Below, piece after piece: positions 23,169 to 36,740 of a DNA stretch of 64,000 nucleotides. The stretch spans positions 62,001 to 126,000 of the forward strand of contig VWPU01012279.1 of NCBI GenBank assembly GCA_013398955.1, given 5' to 3'. Position 1 is the stretch's first letter. Every line of letters begins with the position of its first letter. The DNA comes from Callaeas wilsoni. Lineage: Eukaryota; Chordata; Aves; Passeriformes; Callaeidae. Position numbers and translations under genes: made by a program. The notes beneath the pieces are model-generated. The model worked only from the letters and a program-made list of their open reading frames with translations. It did not search any database and had not been told where the DNA came from.

Positions 23169-26100
23169 TTATCAGTTTTATTCTCAAAGCCACTTACTTG
23201 CCAACTACTGTGCAAATATACTCATCTTACTTATACACAAGTTTCTCCTGGATTTTACCTTAGTGCTCTTAAAAGTCTCAGCAGAAGCCAGGGTTAGGAG
23301 AGAGGCAGAGCTGATAATAGGTTTCACAGACTAGTTCTTTGTCCTGTTTGTGATGCCAGAGTGATGTTGCTAAAGCTGCAAAGAGTTTTATTCACTCTCA
23401 GGATCATTTCATAATTCTCAGGCTCATATTTTCTAGCTCTTCTGTAGAATAGTTCCCTTTTCTGTCAACCAGGCCTGCTTGGCAGTTCATATCCACTTTG
23501 CTGACATTTAGTCTTTCAGCCAGCTAGCCTTGTCCCATTCCAAGGTAATTTCAACTCAAAAGAGTTTAAAAATTAAATCCAGTGTTGGTTTTCTGAAGAC
23601 TCAACTGCTAGTTAATACCCCACATGGTTGCAGCTAAAAGTCATCTTTCAGAAAATGCCACTTTAGAACCTCCCCACATAAGGTTTCATCAGAGGACTAG
23701 GAGAGAGAGAGGAGATCAGTAGTCAAATGAATGCAGGGCGCATAAAAGGTACAGACTGCCAGCAAAAGCAGGAGATGTCACAGTGGCTCAGGAATGGACT
23801 GTGGAGTAATGTTGAGAGCTCTGCATACAGGTCAGGCAAACAGCTGGCATGATGGCAAGAGAGGGAAACGATGACATGAAGAGAGTTGCCAACTGAGGTA
23901 TTCCTCTGTTCCACCTCTCTCCTGTCAGGGCAACTTGTTTGGGAAGCTGCTGGCAAGGACTGCAAGCCAGAACAGCCTCTAGATAGCCAAGCTTTATGCT
24001 GTTTCCCATGTGCAACCCCCAGAGCTGGGCGTAGCAGTTATGCAGTTTGTGCTTTGTATCAAGGCATGTGGGTTTTGTGCATTTCTTGACCCTGTATCTT
24101 TCGGTGAAAGCAAATTTTCAACTCTATATTTGCCTGGGCAGCTGGGATGACTGCACAGGTCTCTGCCCTCCAGCAAGCTTCAGGTGTGATTTCACAGCGC
24201 AGACCACCCTGCAGCCATACCAGCTCCAGCACCCTTGTCCTGCTTGTGGTTCAGTTCCTGCTATGCTGTGCTGCCTTTCTGTCACAACCAGCCAATGCCT
24301 TGCACTAAGGACAATGAGCTTTAAAACATCCCCAAATTGTTACAAAAGTGCTGTATCAGGAAACCACAGCCCCACTCCCCTAATTAGGGCAGCAGCAGCC
24401 TTCAGTCTGTCACTTTTCTTGCCATTGTGGAAATTTTTTACAAACCTCAGTGATTTTTACTATCGTGCTGTGGTGTGAATATGACACCTTCCTGTAATAT
24501 CTGGCAAGTTTCTTAAAAGTGACTTGTCAGTCCATCTGTGCGAACACAGCTGTGATGGCTGTGACATTGCTTGCTGATTAGATGTGCTCAACCTTGGTGG
24601 CTGGTAATCACATTGATATGGAAGGAGAGGATATCAGAGACTTTGCACCTGTCATTTTGTACTTGAAACGGTCCTCTGAAAGAATTCAGTGCATATTAGG
24701 GGTCCAAACTTGGTGTTAAGAACTAAATACCTCTCACCTGTCACTTGTGTCCTCCCTCCCTGTTCTTAGATAGGTGGACATGTAGTAGATAGAAACAGGA
24801 ATATGGTCATTTGCCCTCAGGTGCCTCCTTTGCCCCAGAATTTCTGCTGTATCAATAAAGGAGGTGAACCCAGAGACCCGGATGACCGTATCGACAATTC
24901 TTTAGAGCAGTCCCTTGGACAGGTTGGCCTGTGTAAACTACAACTCACAAACACTCCAAGGAATTCAATGTTCTCCTAGGTGTGGTTTGGGAACCAGAAG
25001 AAGGCAGGGACTACCTGCAAGAGACAATATGCATATTGCCATTCTGTTTTGAGAGGAAGAGTTTAATAATATGGATGAAGGCTCTTCTGTACCATTTGGC
25101 CTCAGAGAAAGGCCCTGAGGATCTTTAAAATAGTTACGGTCTCTGTTTCTGTCACTGAGATCCAATCCTGCTACTTCCTCCTACAATTTGCCCTTCCCAA
25201 TTTCCTCTGCCCCTCAATTTTGCTTCTGAGGCTGTCTTGGTACACATGCCTTCCTTACTGTCACTAACAGTAGGGCTGCCTGCTACTATTTTGTTGAGTT
25301 TCACAGCTGTAGACATCTTTATAAAAATATCAGATGCTTAAACTAAGAAACTGCATACCTTTCTCATTTAAGAATGAAAGACAAGAAGAAACAAAAAGAA
25401 GAAAAACAGGAAAGAAAAACAAACTCACAACAAAAAGAAATCTAGATCTAAATGCTTCCTTCTAGCAAAACAGCAAACTTTGAAAATATGCAAGAGATGA
25501 AATCTAAGACCTGAGAAATCTAGAGGTGCTCTCAAGAACAATTCTGTGAATGCTACCTGCCTTGTAAACATATTAGTGTTTTATTTTAATCTGGTTCCTG
25601 GAAGCCAGGCACACTTGATTGTTCTTTTTCACAGTAATGTTTTTCATCAGCTCTAGTGAAAATTAGTCATCGAGTTACTTCATGGTTTTATGTGGCTAGA
25701 ATGACTTAGGATCATTTGCTTACTCGACTGGTATACATGTATATTAGTAAATAAGAACTATAAGAAAACCCATTTGATAATTTCCCACAGGAGATTTCAA
25801 CAGAGCCAGCATATCACTTTTCAAAGTGATTTACAGAGAAATTGTTTGTTCTATGAAATGTTTGTTGTTCTGGTTAAAATTTTAGATTAGGACATTTCTT
25901 TAAGAATGGCTACAGAACTACTGTCTGCTTTATTAAGTTACTGTTGCTGAGAAACAACCTCAGATTTTTATGGAAGAATAATGTCTTCTCATACCACGTT
26001 TCTTCTTGAAAGAAGCATCATTAAACTTTACCCAAAAATTTGCAGAAATCTGATAATCAAATGTTGAATACTGTGAGTGTCATCTTATTGTTACCTTCTG

Positions 26101-27349
26101 CCTTCTACATAAAAGCAAATAAGTGGGTCTGTTTGGCTTTCAGAAGGCATAAGGGAAGAGACTAACTGGTACTGTGCTAGCTGACAATGCACAGGAATCA
26201 CAGAAGGTCAGTTAATTTTGCTGCCAGATGCTCTACAAATGGAGAGGAAAGTACACATACCTTGTTTGTGCTAAGTCTATTAATGCAGTCATTAATTGCA
26301 GCCTCCTGCTCAGACACCATCTTGAACATAAAATAAATGAAATGTTATTTAAGGAATTGCTCTTAGTCCAACCTGATTTTTGTATGTAGCCTTATAGAGA
26401 TCTAGCTCATGCTTGAAAATCATAGAAATAGACATATATAGAGAAAATGCCACTGTGTGTGTAGCACCTAGACAGAGACAAAATGAACAGCTGAAACCTA
26501 ATTATTTTCTGAGAACACCTCTCTGATTTCTTTTCTTTAGAGCTGCTATAAATGCAAAACTTCCCAGTGAAAAGCTTCATGAGGCTTACACTTCAATATA
26601 TGTGGTGGCATTTTATAGTCCGGGCAGGTACATTTTTCCTTGTTTAACGTGACATTGTTTTATGGGACTTAAAAATATTGACTTGGATGTTGTGCTTTGC
26701 TATTCAGTGCTTGGCACAAAGAAATCAAGTATAACTTTATCACTGTGATTCTTAAGGGAACCTAGGATCTAGTCTGCAATGCAAGATGTATGCACTGCAA
26801 GATGTATTTAAGATCACCGCTGCTGTGCTTTATGGACCAAGATGCTCTCATTCATGCCGTTCTCCCTCCTTAAGATTATTTTTGCACTGACAGTCATGAC
26901 AGGTTGCATGAAGATCTGCTTTGTGAGATGTAGCTAATCAGGCAATTACTGAGGAGATGAACCCCTAGATAGCTAGTGAAGCAAAGCCATGCCAGCAATC
27001 TTTGTTGTACAGTATCAAGCAGCTACATCAGAAAGGGACTATCTTGTGGATCCTATTCCATTTAAGTGCACATTTGTGCTTTACATCTGAGGTACATGTT
27101 CTAGCAAGACTACAAAGCCTGACACATGGAGAAAATTGAAATCCTGAAATTTTACTTATTTCTGAATTAGAAACACTTCCTCCCTTCAAAAAATTTGAAA
27201 TCCTTCCTGGAGGAAATTTATGCAAAACATTAATCATCTCAGTGGAACACTGTTTTGCTTCAATTTCAGCTTCTTAGAACTCATAGCTGGTAAGTAGATC
27301 CAACAGTCTGCAGGAGCTGCATGTTAATGTTTGTATATTTTTGAAATTA
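23169..27349. other. Non-coding DNA, no recognised repeats
   Basis: About 4.2 kb with no supported gene. A purine/A-rich tract lies at 25371-25442. The section around 24830-24960 contains a CAATAAAGGAGGTG segment that might be a decayed LTR polyadenylation region, but no termini were found. Open frames up to 143 codons (24047-24478) have no recognisable domain. Confidence 0.4.
25371..25442 (+). repeat. A/G-rich low-complexity tract
   Basis: A purine-dominated tract of GAA/AAAG-type units with a few C interruptions. It is simple-sequence DNA; no element was recognised. Confidence 0.7.
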
Positions 27350-28495
27350 TCATTTAGGTTGGAAAAGACCTTTAAGATCACCAAGTTCAAGCGTTAACCC
27401 AGTACCACCAAGTCCACCACTAAACCATGTCCTGAAGTGGCACATCTTTTAAATGCCCCCAGGAGCAGTGACTACACCACTTCCCTGGGCAGATTGTTCC
27501 CGCTTGACAACCCTTTCCATGTAAAACTTTCTCCTGATATCCAATCTAAACCTCCCCTAGCGCAGTTTGAGGCCATTTCCTCTTGTCCTATTGCTTCTTA
27601 CTTGGAAGAAAAGACTGACCCTCAACTGGCGACAGCCTCCTTTGAGGTAATTGTAAAGAGTGATAACATCTCCTCTCAGTCTCCTCTTTTCCAGGCAAGG
27701 AATCACAGCTCCCTCAGCTGCTCCTCATCAGGCCTGTGCTCCAGACCCTTCTCCAGCTTTGTTCTCCTTCTTTGGACCTCTTCCAGCACCTCAATGTCTT
27801 TCTTGCAATGAGGGGTCCAGAACTGAACACAGGATTCAAGGTGCAGCCTCACCAGTGCCAGGTACAGAGGGATGGTCATTGCTCTAGTTATGCAGGCCAC
27901 ACTCTTTCTGATCCAAGCCAGGATGCCATTGGCCTTTTTGGCCACCTGGGCACACACTGGCTCATGTTCAGCTGCTGTTGACCAGCACCCCAAGGTCCCT
28001 TCCCACTGGATCACTTTCCAGTCACTTATTTCCAAGCCTGTAGCAATTCATGGGGTTGCTGTGACCCAAGAGCAGGACCCGTCACTTTGCCTTGTTGAAC
28101 CTCATACAATTAGCCTCAGCCCATCTGATAATCCCGTACTGAATACTGTGAATATCACCTGGGTGAATACCACCTGTCCAGACCTCTCTGCAGAGCCTTT
28201 CTACCCTCCAGCAGATAAATGCTCCTGCCCAGCTTGGCATAATCTGCAGACTGACTGAGTGTGCCATCGAACCCCTCTTCCAGATCATTGATAAAGATGA
28301 TAAACAGACTTGTGCCCAATACTGAGCCCCAGGGAGAAGCACTAGTGTGGATTTCACTTAATTCACCACCACTCTCTGGGCCCAAACATCCACCAGTTTT
28401 TTACCCAGTGAACAGTACACCATCCAAGCCGTGACCAGGCAGTCTCTCCAGGGACAGGCACTGCTGTGGAAAATGGCGTCAGAGGCTTTACTTAT
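27350..28495 (-). mobile_element. CR1 LINE, longest copy in the window
   Basis: This minus-strand CR1 begins with its reversed 3' UTR at 27350 ('ttaggttggaaaagaccttt', 'aagatcaccaagttcaag'); the extreme tail repeats are lost. It extends about 1.15 kb through the ORF2 C-terminus into the RT palm and thumb region, ending near 28495 in the 'atggcgtcagaggctttact' segment. It is 5'-truncated and frame-disrupted, so immobile. Confidence 0.95.
27703..28385 (-). pseudogene. CR1 ORF2 reverse-transcriptase relic
   Basis: Minus-strand frames preserve the end of the CR1 reverse transcriptase. The stretch '[19 protein letters not shown]' corresponds to the conserved PQGSVLGP...FINDL block. It is followed by 'SADYAKLG', where the family has FADDTKLG, so the second catalytic aspartate is replaced by tyrosine. 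A later frame has 'WAEANCMRFNKAK' and another '[19 protein letters not shown]' with '[17 protein letters not shown]', the usual C-terminal blocks. At least two frame changes separate them. The protein cannot be active. Confidence 0.93.
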
Positions 28496-31400
28496 GCTCA
28501 GAAAATGACCTTACCTAAAAGATAATTTTGAAATGATGAATTGGAATGGTTTGTAATGAGGAATAACACTGGAAAATTTTCCTTCAAAACAGACAGTTTC
28601 AGAACGTGTTTGTTTCTAATGGAACTGAATTCTGCAAGGGAAAAAAATCAGTTAGAGTTCCAGTTTAGTGGGAACCTGCTGATTCTGCATACGGAGGCAG
28701 GCAAATTACTGTAATTGCAGACTATTTGCTTTAGTCAAAATCCTACAAAATGTCTGTGAAAGAAGCCCTGTAACAAGTAGTATCTGTCAAAATTCTCAGG
28801 TCAGTCATACTTTTTACTCCTCTAATTTTTTTCAAAAACAGGCCAATCCTTACTTAGCCCCAGTTCCAACAAATCTCTATCCCATCTGGACATCAGCCTT
28901 TTTCCAAGATGAGTTCCACAACACCAGGGAAGGAGGAGAAGGAAGGACTTGTTTCCATAATTGTTAGTGCAGATTAAGCTTCATCACTCCCCGCAGTCTG
29001 GAAATGCCACAGATGACTGTGCTTGTCAAATGCCTCACCGAAGTTTCACATGGCTGATAATGCACAGTGGTGCTCCTAGAAAGGCTTTATGTTGTCCATC
29101 TCAGCACACTGAAGCTCCTTTCCATTCTGTGTAGCAAGAATAAACCAGCTTTTGTTGATGCAACATCATGGTGGCGCAAAGTGTGCAGCTGGACATGGGC
29201 TAGAGGTGACTTCTGACAGTCCTGAATGAGAAAACTCAGGTAAATATCATGTAGTCAAGCCACAGTACACACCTAGTGACTATCTAGAGGCAGATAGGAG
29301 AGCAAGCTCAACATTTCCTACCCCGACTTCAATGCTGTTACTTGGGTCAATACTGATGTCACCTAAAGCAGTGACGGATGTGTAGGGTGCTCAAGGTGCA
29401 AAAGTCCTCCTGACATGCTGAGACAGGTCAGGAAGTATGCCAGACTTTTCACCATGTCTCAGTCCTGGCATGTGAAGACAAAGTAGGAGTAGCCTCTGGG
29501 TATTTTGGAAATTGAATTGCAAGGGTCCATGCTGCTGTGATAGGGATGCCCTGGACACCCCCATGGTCCAGTCTACCCCACAGATATTACAGACTAACCT
29601 GTGAGTATGGCTCTCATCAGAGCTTACACCCCTCACCATCACACACTTCCACACAGTCACCTGATGAACTAACTCACAGAGCAGCACTAACAGTGATTAC
29701 CTTGGCAGGGCTGAGTTATTTTCAGTGCCTGCAATTCTGATCCCTCCAGGTGTAATTACAAGAGCAATTAAAAACAGCCAACTGTCTTCAAGTATTATTT
29801 CTAGAGAAAACAGGTCTCAAAATAGGTTATAGATATTCTGCTATCTCAACTGTAGCTCAGGATGGCCTCAAAGCACTCTTATACAGTCTCCCTGTGTTTC
29901 TTTCCCTAAGCCAGCAAACCCTGGCCCCCCTCCTTTTTTGTGTTATTACTGGTTATTATGGTAGAGTGATTCTCTGAAGTTTTCATTTCCAGGCCTACCA
30001 GCTCTCCGGCTTAGGGCAGGACCTCCAGTAGGTGTGATAAACTGCCTCCTTGCTCTTTACTCCAAGGCTGGTTCTCACTGGTTTCCCGCCAACCATAACC
30101 TCTAGTTAGATCAGGACTAAAAAATTCATAAAGGAAAGTCTTATAGTATAAAAATTACTTTTTGCTGACTAGGTTATACACAATTTTTATGGGTTTGCTT
30201 CTCTGTACTCTTATTCTGCTATGCAAAATTGCCAACAGATCAAAACTATACAGCAAATAGTCTGCTATGGGCAAATAAAGAAGCAGATGTTTTTCATTTA
30301 GCCAAAAGGAAGATAAAAAGAAAAACTAGATAAACTAGTTCAAGAGGAGATGAAGAACTGGAGTGTCCAATAATGTAAGCTGGTCAGAAATGAAGGTTTA
30401 ATGTCAACTGAAGATGAGCACTTTGTTAGGCAGCCTATGAGAAATACTTTCCAAATCACAGTCAATATGCTTTCTGCAGTATTACAGGTTATCAGAAAAG
30501 TGAAAAAGTAGATTTCAGCTAATAGCATAGTAATTATTCACACTTTCAAAAATAAACATTAATGGAGAACCAGTCTCTGGGTAATGAAGGAATTCCTGAT
30601 TGACAAATTTTTGTCTTGGGAACCAACATCCATTAACCTACAAAGCACAGGCGAGATCCCAAATAAGCAAACACAAAAACATGCAAACCTCCTTGCTTTC
30701 ACCAGTGTAGTTGTGAACTGAAATGCAAATCCTAGGTGTTTCATATGTCAGGATGCGATCTCTCTGATAAAAACACATTAAGTGTATTGAAAATTCAGAC
30801 CAGCAAAGCTGTGAAGAAAGACCACTTAGAATAGTTATATTCACTGCACAGTGCCCAATGAAGTAATTTTTCCATACATGTACTATGACTGTAGGTAACA
30901 AGAAACATTTCCTACTTCCAAGCACTTGCATCTGTTTTATACCTGTGGCTCTAGAGGTGCTTTCTGTTCTTTGAAGCTTTCAACCCAAACTTGTTAACTG
31001 ATTTTGTGAAAGGTGTGTCGTTTTATTGGAGTGTGCTTAATTTTTGCAGTTTTAAAATATAAAATAAATTTCCCTTGAACATAAAACTCACTTTAAGGTT
31101 AAAATAGAAATGCCTAGATCTGTAAGTGCCTTCTTTGCCTGTGGAGAGATTAAAATGTATTTGCAAAGGGAGAATGAGCAAAACAGTCATTTTTGTGTTT
31201 AATTTCTGTAACAACCATGTCATTTGCCTTTTCATCATTTGAAATCCTGGCCATAAAATGAAACTGTGGAATAGGAAGCACTGCAGAAAATGGAGGCAAG
31301 ACAAAAAAATGAATGAAAATGTTTCATTCAGGACAATGATAATGCTCAAAATATCTAGAATCTGACTAGCAAAAATGATGAAACTTCAGGAGCAAGCTGA

Positions 31401-31759
31401 TTAAAAAGAGAAAGTAGAGGACCTAACATAGCCAGAGAGCTGGAGGTTGAAATGAAAATGACACTGACCTAAAGGTCTTAATAACACACGACTACATTAC
31501 TGCAATAGTGGAAGTACTGTGTACTGTTGATCAAGCAGTTATTTTGACTTAGACTTCCAGTGCAAAAGCAGGTACATTTTAGGCTTTTGTTATACATGCT
31601 CTCACCCAAGTTACCATGCTGACTGTTTGCTACATCAGGCCTCAGATGTGCAAAACAAAAATTATGCATGTTACATAAGTTTGAACACAATCTGTTGTCT
31701 GACGAAGGTCTCAAGACAATAATTTTCAATTTTATCAACTAGGTGCTGATTGGGATTAG
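28496..31759. other. Unassigned non-coding DNA
   Basis: No supported gene or complete repeat. A segment near 29140-29170 has AATAAACCAGC followed by TGGTGGCGC, slightly reminiscent of an LTR end plus primer-binding site, but without termini. From about 30130 the sequence is AT-rich and featureless. Confidence 0.4.
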
Positions 31760-31883
31760 GATCATAGAAACGTGGAATATCCTGGAGCTGGAAAGCACCC
31801 ACAAGGATCATCAAGTCCAACTCCCGGGCCGGCACACGACAGCCTGAATAGAATATGCCCTGTCTAAAACATGTTTGAGGGAA
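31760..31883 (-). mobile_element. CR1 LINE, short 3' fragment
   Basis: The reversed CR1 3' end is clear: ATCATAGAAACGTGGAATA, then 'cacccacaaggatcatcaag', 'tccaactcccgggcc' and 'cacacgacagcctgaata'. This matches the subfamily whose consensus reads 'caaggatcatcgagtccaac'. The copy is truncated after about 120 bp. Confidence 0.9.
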
Positions 31884-34800
31884 GCACACTTTTTATGGTG
31901 CAAATATCAAAACTTATATATCCCACAGTCATACCCCTACAAACCTTTTTCAACACTCCTCTATTCTTCAGCAGGATCTTCTTATACTTCTAGACTGACA
32001 ATCTCCTTTTAACCCCGTCACCATCACCATAACAGAGATTGATAATAATCTTTTGTCATGAATGAGTTTTTAATGGTCTTGCTTTACAAAACTCAAATTC
32101 ATCAGACTTTTTGTGAATCAGACTCTCTCCTGTTCCAAATCACTTAATCTGTGTCAGCAAAGGCACAGCTGTTGAGCGACTGCTAACTCTGTGGCAAGCT
32201 GCCTCTGCAACCTCTTAGGGAATGTATATGTGCAAACAGCCTCTGGGGTGGGAATGACTGCATGCACTGCACATGCAGTTGTGTCTCTTATTTTTACCCA
32301 TTTAATGATATATCCAAAGTATTGAATCCTTCTTACGTTTTAATTTTTCATCTTTGCACTTTACAGGAATGCTTGAAAAACAAATTTCTGAGTTGTTTGT
32401 CTTTGAGACCTTTTCTTATTTCCAGAGATGTTATTTATAATGTATGCTGGCCAGTGTCAGGTCCTCACATGTGAGGTTATTGACACATAGCAGCATTCTG
32501 TTTGCTTGCAGGGCTATAGTGTGTAGGAAAACACTACTGTTTGGTTTGATTTTCAGAGACATCGAGCCATGAAAGTGCAGCCATGGCACCGGTTTCCTTA
32601 CCCTAGTGTTCAGGCTTCTAAGAATGATGCCAGAGATTTTCCACCCTAAAATCTTACTGTTATATGTGTTGTAGACAAAGACCTTTTCACCAAATCTGCA
32701 TCTTATTTAGCTTTTTGCTACTCATTGTTGCTGCTTTGAAGAAGAATGAATGTGGCAACAGAAAGTGCATGGACACAGTTATTTCACCAGAATCTGTCTT
32801 CCAGCCCAGGAGCAGAGACAGGAAATCCAGGTGTCGGACCTGGCGGGTAGCATGGCAGATGGTACCATGGCCTCAAAGGCAGTGGAAGCTGGGAAGAGGG
32901 ATTGCAGCTCTATGAGAGCAAGTTGGGGGAGATCTTGAACAGCTATAAAGTCAGTAGTATGGATGGCTTGGAGGAGAAGAAAAAAAACTTGACTGGAGAA
33001 GGAATATCACATCAGGAGAGAGAGAAAGCAAGCATAAAAGCAGCTGAGGTGTTTCCTGGAAAGTGATCTTCACAGCAGGAAGGTCAGAGGGTGACAGCAC
33101 AGTAAAGGCAAGACTAACTGGGGAGCTGCTTTGGAAGAGAGCAGAAGGCAAAAAAATGAAAGCGTAAGGAAAAGCATGAGACAAAAATAGTGAGCACTTC
33201 TCTGGTTTTACAAAAATCAGGTACACTGATTTGGTGGATTCATATTCAAAGAGTTCTGGAAAAGCCACCTCTATTGCCATTGATTTTGTCTGCCTTTTGT
33301 CCTGTTAAATGCCCATTGAAATAAGCAACATGGATTAATTTTTTAACCTACCTCACCTTATTTCAATACTTTTGATGTTAAAATCAACATCAAAAGCCTT
33401 AGTAGCTCAAAGTACCATAATCCAAGGCAGAAGAAAGCTGAACATCAGTTTGTTTGGCTGACCTTCTTTCCTGACACATATATGACATTCAGGGTCACAA
33501 TGTATTCTGCGAGTCTTTGTGACTACTATGCCAAGTTCTCCAAGTTAGTTGTGAGGATTACTCCTCATGGTAGTCAGCCCTTCTGTTCTATTCTGCAGTT
33601 TAAAGATACCTTTTAATAGCTCATCATGGACAGCAGATGGTATATCGGAAAAAAGTCATTGTTGAGAAGTGGGAAAACACCATATTGAGAATGTGAAACT
33701 GGCACAGAAGCTGCAAAAAGCAGGGAATAACATTCTCTTTTGCTTTGAAAAGTCTGTAATTGGGCAGTTCAACCCTTTTGCAACAGGTCCCACTCTTTAA
33801 GTTGTCTCACTCAAGGCAAGAGACGATAATAATCAAGTGGATAGAAAGTTTGATGTGAGATAAAAGGAAGAAAATGAAGTTCAGCTGCAGAAGTACATAA
33901 TAACAATTGCAAAGATGGAGATATAAACTGCCCTGTGTGGTAGAAATTATGAAGCTGCAATTGATGACTCACGTTACACTTTGGGGCAAAAAAGGTATCT
34001 GGGGAGCTGTGGAGCCTGGAAAAATACTGTCTGGTAAATACTGTCAGAGCAGTCTCTCTCATTGGAAAGGTTGAAGAATAGTTCAGACATGAGATATGTC
34101 CTACATAAATACATTTAATCTTCTTACGTTGCACAGATATGCAAAAGAAATCCATTGATATATAGATACGGTCCTGGCCCAGGTTTTAGGAGTAATAAAT
34201 AAAGTATATTATGCTGTACAAATTATTCACTGACATGACACACTAGGAAAAGAAAACACGTACATCTAGGATTGAGTACATGCAGATAACTTATTCTCTT
34301 GTCAGACACTATCAATGAAAAACAGAGAGAAAGAAATAGTGGAGGTCAAACACAATCTTGATACAAGGCAGCTCTTCCTCTTACAGTGATCACAATCTGG
34401 GATTTTTCTGAGCTGTACAGGGCTGTTAAGTGTACCCTCACTTAACAACATTGTTCAATGGGTGAGAAATCTGGATTATATTAGTAGATGATTTTGTAAA
34501 TGGATAACTCAAAGGATTGTCTGCCTGTTCCTGATGATTTCCACTCTTTGTATATTCATCTCTTTTCTCTTGCCCAATAGATTATTTTCTTAACTTTTTT
34601 CACCAAAGTTTTTAAAAAATATCTTCTGTATCTTTTAAAAAAAATTTAAATTACCTATTTCTTCTGTAGGTCTATGTCACAGCTGTCAAATTTCCTGCAA
34701 ATGTGTTGCTACTTTGTAAGCTTTATATCCAAAGTAAAACAGAAAAGCTGAAGAGCCCAAGTCCCTTATACCAGTGATATATCATATGGTTTTTTTCCTG

Positions 34801-36740
34801 GTTGCTTGGCAATAAAAAATAGACACATGACTACCTCCTCCATCTCCCTGGCACCACCTGAAGATATTTTGTCTTGGCCTTTCTTCTTTTGTTCTTACCT
34901 CTCTGTGGGAGTGTTAGTTATGAAAGGGTTTTCAGCCTGATTTCTTTATTCTCAGAGTCTGTATGTCACTGTTTCTTTACAAGATCGCTATATATGTGTA
35001 AAGACATGACTAATGGCAGCTGGGGATTAGAACGGACAGAGCAGTGAGAGATCAATGTCACCTAAGTTTAGGCACCAACTGCTGCACCTAAGATACCTGC
35101 TCGGTGTCCCTGTGTCAGCAAGATGAAGATATCAGCAGAAGACAATTCAGTACCCCTGGGAGCTGAGTCATGAACTGGAGATACCTGCACATCAGCCACT
35201 GGCCTCTGGAGACCAGGAGAGGAGGGCAGGACACTTCTCACCAAGGCAGCTTGGCTAGGTGTCAGCAGGGAGATGGGCTCCCCTGCTCAGCAAGGGCAAT
35301 CCCCAAAGGCACCTGCCACAGGCCCTTCTGCACAGAGAGGGAGAGCCTTCAGGCAGGTAATGCCCATGTTCAGGGGGATCTTCACTGCATGGTCAAGAGG
35401 CCATCCAGTTCTGAGCTCTTGGGTTTCACCAGGGTCAAAGGGGTCATTTCCACCTCTCAGACCCTGTGCCAACTCCAAGAAGGCAGTTCTTGGTAGCGCT
35501 TGGACTGGTCTGCTCTTCTTTCTACAGCCATAAAGAGAGATTCTGCTCCATACCACTTTTCCAATGAACTTGTCTGTCTTTCCGGAAACAAAGAGATTTG
35601 TGGGAAGGCAGGCAGGGGGTTATCAGCACCTTTCTGGCTTAGCCCACAGCTGCAAGTTGGGAGAATAATCAGTTCAAGGAAAAGCAATTCTTGGCCTCAA
35701 GGTCATACATACATTGTGCCACCTAGTGAAAAGCCCTCCTTGGTGGGTGAGTGGAAGAGCAGGGGAAAGAGCTGAGAAAGGAAAGGGCCCCAATTGTAAT
35801 TGAGGCAGCAGGGTCAACTCAAAGTGCTTTACCCTCATCTATCCCTCTTTCATGGCCATTGTTGTTCTCCAGGCAGGAGCTTCTCATCTGTTGCAGTTTT
35901 GAGCAATGAAGGTAAACATGTTCTTATTTTGTTTTATCCTCATGCACAGCTGTGGAAGCTTTATCAGTCCAAGAGCTGATTCAGAAAGCAGATTACACAT
36001 GCCTGCCTTAAGAACAGGAAAACCAGCTCAAATCCTGTCACAAGCATATCAGGACACAAAGTCAGCAGTGGAGACCTACCTAAGAGTTTACAGACATACA
36101 TATCACCAGGCAAGTTAAATCCTAACACTTTCCTTTTTTAATCCATCATGTATAAACAGTTGCCTTTCACTTCTCCCTCTGTTTGAGAAATGTGTGCAGG
36201 CAGATTTTCACATCCTCAGATATGCTCATTATTCAAAATTATTTTCAAATTGGTTTGCAGAACATTTCTCAAGTGCACCGCCTGCGAGTGTTTTGCAACA
36301 AAGCAGTGGTTATCTGGACATTTTTGGCTGAGTAACTCATGCATTGCTGAGCTTTTCTCAGGATTAGAGAGCACAGTAGAAGGCAAATGGCAAGCACTCA
36401 TTGCCATCATCAAACATACCATTGGAAATTTACTGTCAAACATCCCTCTAGACCAAATGTGCCTGTCTTCATTTAGATGTGAGTGTGAGAGTGTCATGAA
36501 CTCATAACTTGGTTTTCAGATAATTATTTATAGACACGTGTTTAGGCTGTTCACTCAGCTCTGGTGGTGCATCTGTGCACTCATTTAGTTAGGTGACAAT
36601 GCATGTGGCAATGTGGCAGCTCTGCAGTCTTAATTTATTCATCACAAGGTGCATTGGTTTCTTGATCTAGTTTCTGGAGAAATATTTAAAACTCCAGCTG
36701 GCACAATGTTAAGTAACATTCTAAAATAAGAAGGTGGCAT
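31884..36740. other. Non-coding DNA, no recognised repeats
   Basis: About 4.9 kb without a supported gene. It includes an 11-bp perfect stem at 33369-33396 (listed separately), a purine-rich section at about 32940-33180 and a moderately GC-rich section at about 35000-35780. The latter has open frames on both strands (up to 108 codons) lacking recognisable motifs. Confidence 0.4.
33369..33396. repeat. Perfect inverted repeat, 11-bp arms
   Basis: CTTTTGATGTT (33369-33379) and AACATCAAAAG (33386-33396) are exact reverse complements around a 6-nt loop (AAAATC). It would form a stable short hairpin. No known element or RNA family was recognised. Confidence 0.9.

Noticed and set aside
22840..23193. 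117-codon minus-strand frame ending at a perfect CAG|GTAAGTA donor
   Set aside because: The frame runs through the diverged CR1 at 22670-23168, so it is LINE-derived and not a host exon.
24840..24960. CAATAAAGGAGGTG segment as a decayed LTR
   Set aside because: Only the polyadenylation-like part is suggestive; no family resemblance or termini.
27270..27289. 20-nt micro-exon candidate between CAATTTCAG and GTAAGT
   Set aside because: Too short and with no supporting context; splice-like pairs this close are common by chance.
29140..29175. AATAAACCAGC followed by TGGTGGCGC, as an LTR end and primer-binding site
   Set aside because: No LTR termini, promoter or target duplication could be found around it.
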